From positions 86,992,289 to 87,056,288 of the forward strand of contig OY744605.1 in NCBI GenBank assembly GCA_963556255.1: a stretch of 64,000 nt of DNA, read 5' to 3'. Both the position numbers and the translations under genes were made by a program. Below the pieces are notes generated by a model that saw nothing but the letters and a program-made list of their open reading frames with translations, was not told the DNA's origin and did no database searches. Shown piece after piece: positions 58,735 through 64,000 of the stretch (position 1 is the first letter of the stretch; every line of letters starts with the position of its first letter). Source of the DNA: Allolobophora icterica (taxonomy: Eukaryota; Annelida; Clitellata; Crassiclitellata; Lumbricidae).

Positions 58735-59063
58735 CAGCAGTTCTCAACCTGTGGTCTGCGGACCATTCGTGGTCCACGGACATCTGCCTGGTGGTCCACG
58801 AACAAGGACTACAATTTATATTTTTTTACAATTAAAGACATGCAAACAGACAAATTTTGTCAATTTATGAAAATTTTTTAAATTTCAATCGCTAGAATCG
58901 CTAGAGATGGCAGCATGAAACTAACAATACGCGGATTAATTGCAAAATATTTCTTTTGTAATAATTTTTGTAGTTAGCACAATTTTTATTGGTGGTCCGT
59001 GATATATATCGAGACACAAAATTTCTAAGTGGCCCTTGAGTCTGAGAAGGTTGGGGACCGCTG
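58735..59063. mobile_element. Short hAT element with CAGCAGTTCTCAACC ends (329 bp)
   Basis: The left CAGCAGTTCTCAACC and right inverse CAGCGGTCCCCAACC are typical hAT (Charlie-like) ends. The flanking 8-mers CACTTGGC and CACTGGAC match at six of eight bases. It is non-coding. Confidence 0.75.
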
Positions 59064-59547
59064 CACTGGACCATTGTCCACCCCTTTACAGGTGAACGTG
59101 CATAAATACGATATACAGGCAATCATGTAGACCTTTGTTTGACCAGCATACTGACCACAATCCTCCTTCTTTTTCTATAATAGAGGGTTTAAGGAAATCT
59201 TGTGTCGGCTTTACGTTTCTTTCGTCTGCATGTATTGGTCTTTAGATAGCATCCGTGTGTCTGAAGAAAAGAGGAATTGAAAGGAAAGGAGAAGGTGGAA
59301 TGGGCTGGAAGATGAGGTGAAAGTGTGGCCATCGAGTGGAGTTGCGATGGAGGGTTGAGCACAAGTGATCGTTAATTTCTGCAGTGGTCCTGCGGCGGAT
59401 GACTGGAGGAGCTCCGTGGGATGCTTTCAGTTGAAAGATTCTTATCCGTCGGTTCATGTGCGTCCCTTTGAACTTTGAAATTGTTGCTCCAGTGGCTGCA
59501 GCAATGACCCTACATCCCTGTATCCACGCCTTGCCTGCCTGCCTGCC

Positions 59548-59600
<53 letters not shown>

Positions 59601-61190
59601 TCCTCCATATATCTGCTTCTGCCTTCCTCGGCTGATGCCTAGGGGATGAAGTGTAATGACTTTCGGCCGTTGAAAGATTAATGCCATGGTTTGTTGCAGC
59701 AGGCACTTCTCCTCCCCCACTAACCGCATTTGACCCCTGAAGGGACTGCTTCTCCCTTCTCACGCTCTCTGACCCCACCGATCGAGGGAGTTAGTGGAAG
59801 GGTGGCTGCTGATGCTGAGGGAATAGAATCTGCACTTCCTATTTAGGAGTTGAAAGACACGAAAGATACAGTTTGCGGTTCATGTTCCACTAATTACATG
59901 CTCTGTGTGCAAAGACACGCATCAGTCTTCACACGGTTAAAACCTATTTAACACTTCCGCAGTTTATAAAATTATGTAAGAATACATATAAAAGAATACA
60001 CACAGGCACTCATACTGTATGCAGATGTATAGTTGCGTTTATATACATGCTTTCTGTCCTTATAGTCCATCATTCATGGTCGAATGATCTGAGGCATTCC
60101 AACAGATCTTAAGATCTTAACGAGAAAGAGTTAATTGGATTAAGAGGCAGGTGGTTGTGCTTCGCCGGCGGCTACGCGTGATTGATGATGACGGCGATGA
60201 CGATGATGATGGTGAGGACGACGACGACGATGAGGAGGAGGATGAGGAGGAGGAGGAGGAGGAGGAGGAGGATGATGATGATGCAACTGTATATACTCAC
60301 TGCTACCAGACTAGGACAAACGACGGCAAGTGCTTCGTCATATCATTCTTTGTCTGAGTAAAGGTTATAGTTAATATCATCGTCCATCATCTATAGAATC
60401 TGATCTTTCGCGTTGGAGCAGAAGGTCTAATTTTGATGGAAAACTACAGATTGAGTTATGAAGTCCATAATCTTGCACATGTATATGTATGGATATTATG
60501 TATGTTTGAGTTTATATTTGAAACATAATTATGTGCATCTAATTATGAGTTGGAACGTTGTTACCTCTAGAAAGTCTAAAGCTATCGGAGTCATCGAAAC
60601 AGATCCCAGTTCGGCCAACGCCAAGCAGCATGCAGCAGAACAGCTCAAATATACACATAATATATACAAATACGATTGCATATATTAATATTGCCTTTCT
60701 TCAACAGCTCAAAACTGCACAGTCAACATCCAACAGAACATCTAAGACTTGAAGGACTTGCTCAAGGTCAATGACCGTTCGGAAGAGGCTCAAAACCGTA
60801 CTCTGCCGTTATGCTTAAAGCGCTCAAAACAATCGACCATCGGTCACACAAACGCTGAATGCTGGAGCATATAATAAAATTATAGAAAGCATTATCCTCG
60901 TCACAGGCGCCCTTATGGTCATCGATTTCACAGAGTCTAACCACATTAAAAAAGTCTCCTCTTTAGATAGAACAACCTCTACGGTAACCAAGTAAAAACC
61001 GCGGAGTTTGTGTGGTGCAAAAAAGATATTCACAAATTTCACTTACATTTTCCAGAGGCTTTATCAACCGAAGTTAGACCGAAATACGTTTATACAATAA
61101 ACAACCGTAACTACGATCCTCGTCGAAAAATCAGCTACAAGTCCCACTGTCTTCTAGAAGGTTTGTCGCTGGACCCAATGCAATAACAGT
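59064..61190. other. Intergenic or intronic DNA with microsatellites
   Basis: It contains a (CTGT)n run at 59538-59600 and a (GAT/GAG)n run at 60184-60290 that produces acidic low-complexity ORFs. I recognise no gene. Confidence 0.5.
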
Positions 61191-61194
61191 TTTC

Positions 61195-61395
61195 CCGACC
61201 ATGTGAAAAATGTACCATCTACGGATTACGGAGACATTTAAATCACAGCTCAAGACCTCTTTTTAACGTATCCTCACTGATTTTTTAACTCATGTACAGC
61301 GACCTTTTCGTCAGCCTCGGCTGTGATACAGCGCTATATAAATTGTCTTCTTCTTGTTCTTCTTATTTTTGTTGCTCTTCTTTTTCCGACTATTG
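61195..61395 (+). repeat. 3' end of a plus-strand LINE
   Basis: A short segment translates to TFKSQLKT-like residues and is followed by CAGCGCTATATAAATTG, then the TTA repeat. This is how the CR1/L2-like LINEs of the window end. No RT motif is left upstream. Confidence 0.45.
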
Positions 61396-61398
61396 TTA

Positions 61399-61478
<80 letters not shown>

Positions 61479-61487
61479 ATTATTATA

Positions 61488-61567
<80 letters not shown>

Positions 61568-61660
61568 TACTACTACTATTATTATTATTATTATTATCAT
61601 TATTACTACAACTACTACTATTATTATTATTATTATTATTATTATCATTATTATTATTAA
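61396..61660. repeat. (TTA)n microsatellite
   Basis: About 265 bp of TTA with a few TAC and TCA interruptions, lying between two LINE 3' ends that point towards each other. Confidence 0.97.
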
Positions 61661-63055
61661 GGAACATTTATATAGCGCCCCTTCAAGGCTATAGTGTCTA
61701 CTCAGGAGCGCACCCAGTCCAGCCACGGCCAAAAAGAGTAGTATTTAAATTAGTGTAAAACGTAGTAGAGTGATCCATAGGGACCAGACGGAGCGTTATT
61801 GGGAGTCCGTTCCAGGTCGTAGGGCCAGCAGCAGAGAAGGAGCGGCGCTGCATGATTGCAGTACGCGAACGAGGGACCATGAGTACAGCTTGGTCAGCTG
61901 ATCGAAGGTTAGATTGCCGTTGGACAACAGATGTAGGGCGACATAAATCCTGTAAGTATCGGGGCGCGAGTCCATCCAAGCTGCGCCTATAAGCGTAGAA
62001 ACTCTATATGTGATTCATGGTGGGAATGGAAGCCAGTGCAACACATCCCGCATAAATTCAGAAACCCGGCCAAATTTAGGAATACGGCCAATAAGGCGCG
62101 CAGCTACGCGGAGAACCCGATCTAGGCACCCAACCCGGACAGCTGGGAGACCAGCATAAAGGGCACAACAATAATCAAGCCGGGAGACTACAAAAGCATG
62201 TGCAAGGGTAGAGGCAGCCCCCTGGGACAAAGAGCGTGAGACCACCCCAAGCTGGCTCAGTTGGTAGTAGCAATCGCGACAGAGGAGGTTAATGTGGCGG
62301 GTGAACGTGAGTTCCTGATCCAGGATAACGTCAAGGTCGCGTACAGAAGAGGCAAAAGAGACCCGAGGGAACTCAAGGGCTAAAGCCTCAAGGTTAATAT
62401 TTTGCTAGTTGCTGACGCGTACCCAGCCAGATGAGCTGCGTCTTGCTCGAGTCAAGCCTCGGGCGATTGGAGGACATCCAAGCTTCAAGGGTCTCCGTGG
62501 TGTGGACAATCTCACGGACAGCAGCAGCTGCCACCAATCCCGAGCAGTGAACATAAGCCTGGAGGTCATCCGCATAAGACTGGCTGAGAACTGCACCAGC
62601 AGCCAGGAGGGGACCCATGTCAGCCGTATAGAGAATATAAAATAAGGGCCTTACAACAGAGCCCTGAGGCAAGCCAAAAGGAACGGGGACCCAGGAAGAC
62701 CTAGCAGACCCACAAGCAACGGTGCAGGAACGGTCATGCAGGTAGGATGTGAACCAGTCAAGAAGATTACCAGAGAGGCCGTAGGAAGTGGAGAGACGAG
62801 ATAGAAGGATAGAATGATCAACTGTATCGAATGCAGCGCTAACATCGTACAGTGCCAAGAGGGTAACCTGTGACTTGTCAATGGCCTCATAAATGTCCGA
62901 GAGAAGGCGCAGCAGGAGAGTCTCCGTGGAGTGGCCTTTCCTAAAACCGGACTGAAAGATTGGTAGAAGATTGTGCCTATCAAGGTAGACAGTGAGCTGG
63001 GTAGCCACGACCTTCTCAATAATTTTAGATACATACAGATTATATACAGACTTAG
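61661..63055 (-). pseudogene. CR1/L2-like LINE reverse transcriptase, 5'-truncated
   Basis: The ORF at 63188-62394 holds a nearly whole RT core: SKIIEKVVATQLTVYLDRHN, FQSGFRKGHSTETLLLRL, LYDVSAAFDTVDHSILLSRL (motif A), FGLPQGSVVRPLFYILYTAD (motif B region) and SYADDLQAYV (catalytic ADD). A stop follows LGTRQQLAKY near 62394. The C-terminal part continues in 62245-62015 (VSRLDYCCALYAGLPAVR) and 61979-61698 (FSAAGPTTWNGLPITLR). The 3' end reads GCGCTATATAAATGTTCC and runs into the (TAA)n tail. It is fairly young but not intact. Confidence 0.88.
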
Positions 63056-63925
63056 TTGTCCTCGAGACCAAGGTCTTGGTCTCGAGTGCACTCAAGTTCA
63101 TTTTAAAAAGTCTTGGTCTTGAGACCAAAGTCTTCGTCTTGGTCTTGGTCTTGAGGTTCAAAGTCTTGGTCTTGGTCTTGAGGTTCAAAGTCTTGGTTTT
63201 GGTCTCGCAAGACCAAGATCAAGACCGGCTGTCAATATGAACAGTCATTTAACAACTCAAGAATTTAAAATGTTATCAAGCCTGTTTGCATCACAGCCTA
63301 CGACAAATACCTACGGACGGATGCAAGTCTTGTTGTTCAGAAAAACCCATGGACAGTAGCAACTAAGTTATGTCTGTGTCTGGAAGTCCTGCCGAGACTG
63401 TTTCTAAAGCCAGACGGTCTGATAAACCATGGAAGGATTTGAAAAAGGCTCACGATTTGTACATTTACATCCAGTGCTTGAAAAGCTACAGTGTGTGCCA
63501 GCGACTTCAGTTGCACCTATGGAAAGTATTTTTTTCACATGGAGGGATTTTTATGAGGCCCACAAGGTACATCTTGGCCAGATAATTCTGAGCGAATTTG
63601 TTTTTATAAAATATAAAAGGCATTTGGAATAACAATTTGCATGAAGGACTTTTGTAAATACGAATTCGGAATTCTCTGCAGTCTCCATTTAAAGTTAGCT
63701 TGCCTGAATAAAATTAAAGACTCGCGTTTTCATTAAAATAGCGAGTAGTCAGACTTGACAATTTTTTAAGGAAAAGAAGTCTTGGGCTGAATGTGATATT
63801 TTTGGGTCTTGGTCTTGAGGTTCAAAGTCTTGGTCTTGGTCTTGGTCTCGAGGTTCAAAGTCTTGGTCTTGGTCTTGGTCTCGAGGTTCAAAGTCTTGGT
63901 CTTGGTCTTGGTCTCGAGGTTTAAG
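63056..63925. repeat. GGTCTTGGTCTTGAGGTTCAAAGTC minisatellite-flanked block
   Basis: Units built from GTCTTGGTCTTGAGGTTCAA occur at 63060-63215 and again at 63806-63925, flanking ~590 bp of unique sequence with only short ORFs. The two fields run in the same direction. They could be subterminal repeats of a DNA element, but I could not define ends. Confidence 0.6.
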
Positions 63926-64000
63926 GTCTGATTATATATAAATACAGTGTATAAATATTGTATATGTTACATGTCTGTTACGTGCAGTTTTTAAATGCAT

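Noticed and set aside
59242..59778. 178-codon minus-strand ORF
   Set aside because: It is driven by the (CTGT)n repeat giving a Thr-Asp-Arg-Gln run, with no recognisable domain.
60151..60357. Acidic ORF on the plus strand
   Set aside because: It is a translation of the (GAT/GAG)n microsatellite.
61292..61732. Long poly-Tyr, poly-Ile and poly-Asn ORFs on both strands
   Set aside because: They are translations of the (TTA)n microsatellite.

Overview
This window is eukaryotic, animal nuclear DNA, most likely from a marine invertebrate deuterostome such as an echinoderm. It has spliced exons with GT-AG borders, many LINE, SINE, hAT and LTR elements, and two LTR retrotransposons of the Gmr1-like type (integrase before reverse transcriptase), a group first described in deuterostomes. 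The phylum is an inference; nothing here fixes the species.

The backbone is one minus-strand host gene for an aldo-keto reductase. Eight coding exons are recognisable between 34899 and 1037, with matching reading phases. The first exon (N-terminal ~25-30 residues) and the last exon were not found. Its introns are full of mobile DNA. The intron between 33914 and 14955 holds a 17.7 kb Polinton/Maverick (adintovirus-like) element at 15078-32778. Its ends are exact: AG...CT termini, terminal inverted repeats and a 6-bp target duplication AGTATT. The intron between 13732 and 3165 holds a hAT transposon (4219-12616, 8-bp duplication TGTACCGT), itself split by a nearly intact Gmr1-like LTR element (5136-11653, 432-bp LTRs, 5-bp duplication GTCAG).

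The Polinton carries, on the minus strand, a chromodomain integrase and a zinc-ribbon/phospholipase A2-like protein. On the plus strand it carries a packaging ATPase, penton (single jelly-roll) protein, small core/pX-like protein, dUTPase-like protein, two-helix membrane protein, a conserved protein of unknown function, pVI-like amphipathic protein, major capsid protein, SAP+NUMOD1-like DNA-binding protein, protein-primed DNA polymerase B, adenain-type protease and two related fibre-like proteins with discoidin domains. Together these cover integration, replication, capsid assembly, maturation, packaging and cell attachment. Three genes look broken (PLA2/integrase junction, pX-like, dUTPase-like). 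The right arm is non-coding and holds a striking array of 75/78-bp hairpin-bearing repeats.

From 35 kb to 64 kb the window is a nested mobile-element landscape: degenerate CR1/L2-like and RTE-like LINEs, a large hAT element (41340-50194) filled with later insertions, a second young LTR element (53953-58321, 482-bp LTRs, integrase core and most of the RT deleted), three copies of one hAT MITE family, tRNA-derived SINE-like pieces and long microsatellites. No RNA gene or CRISPR array is supported.
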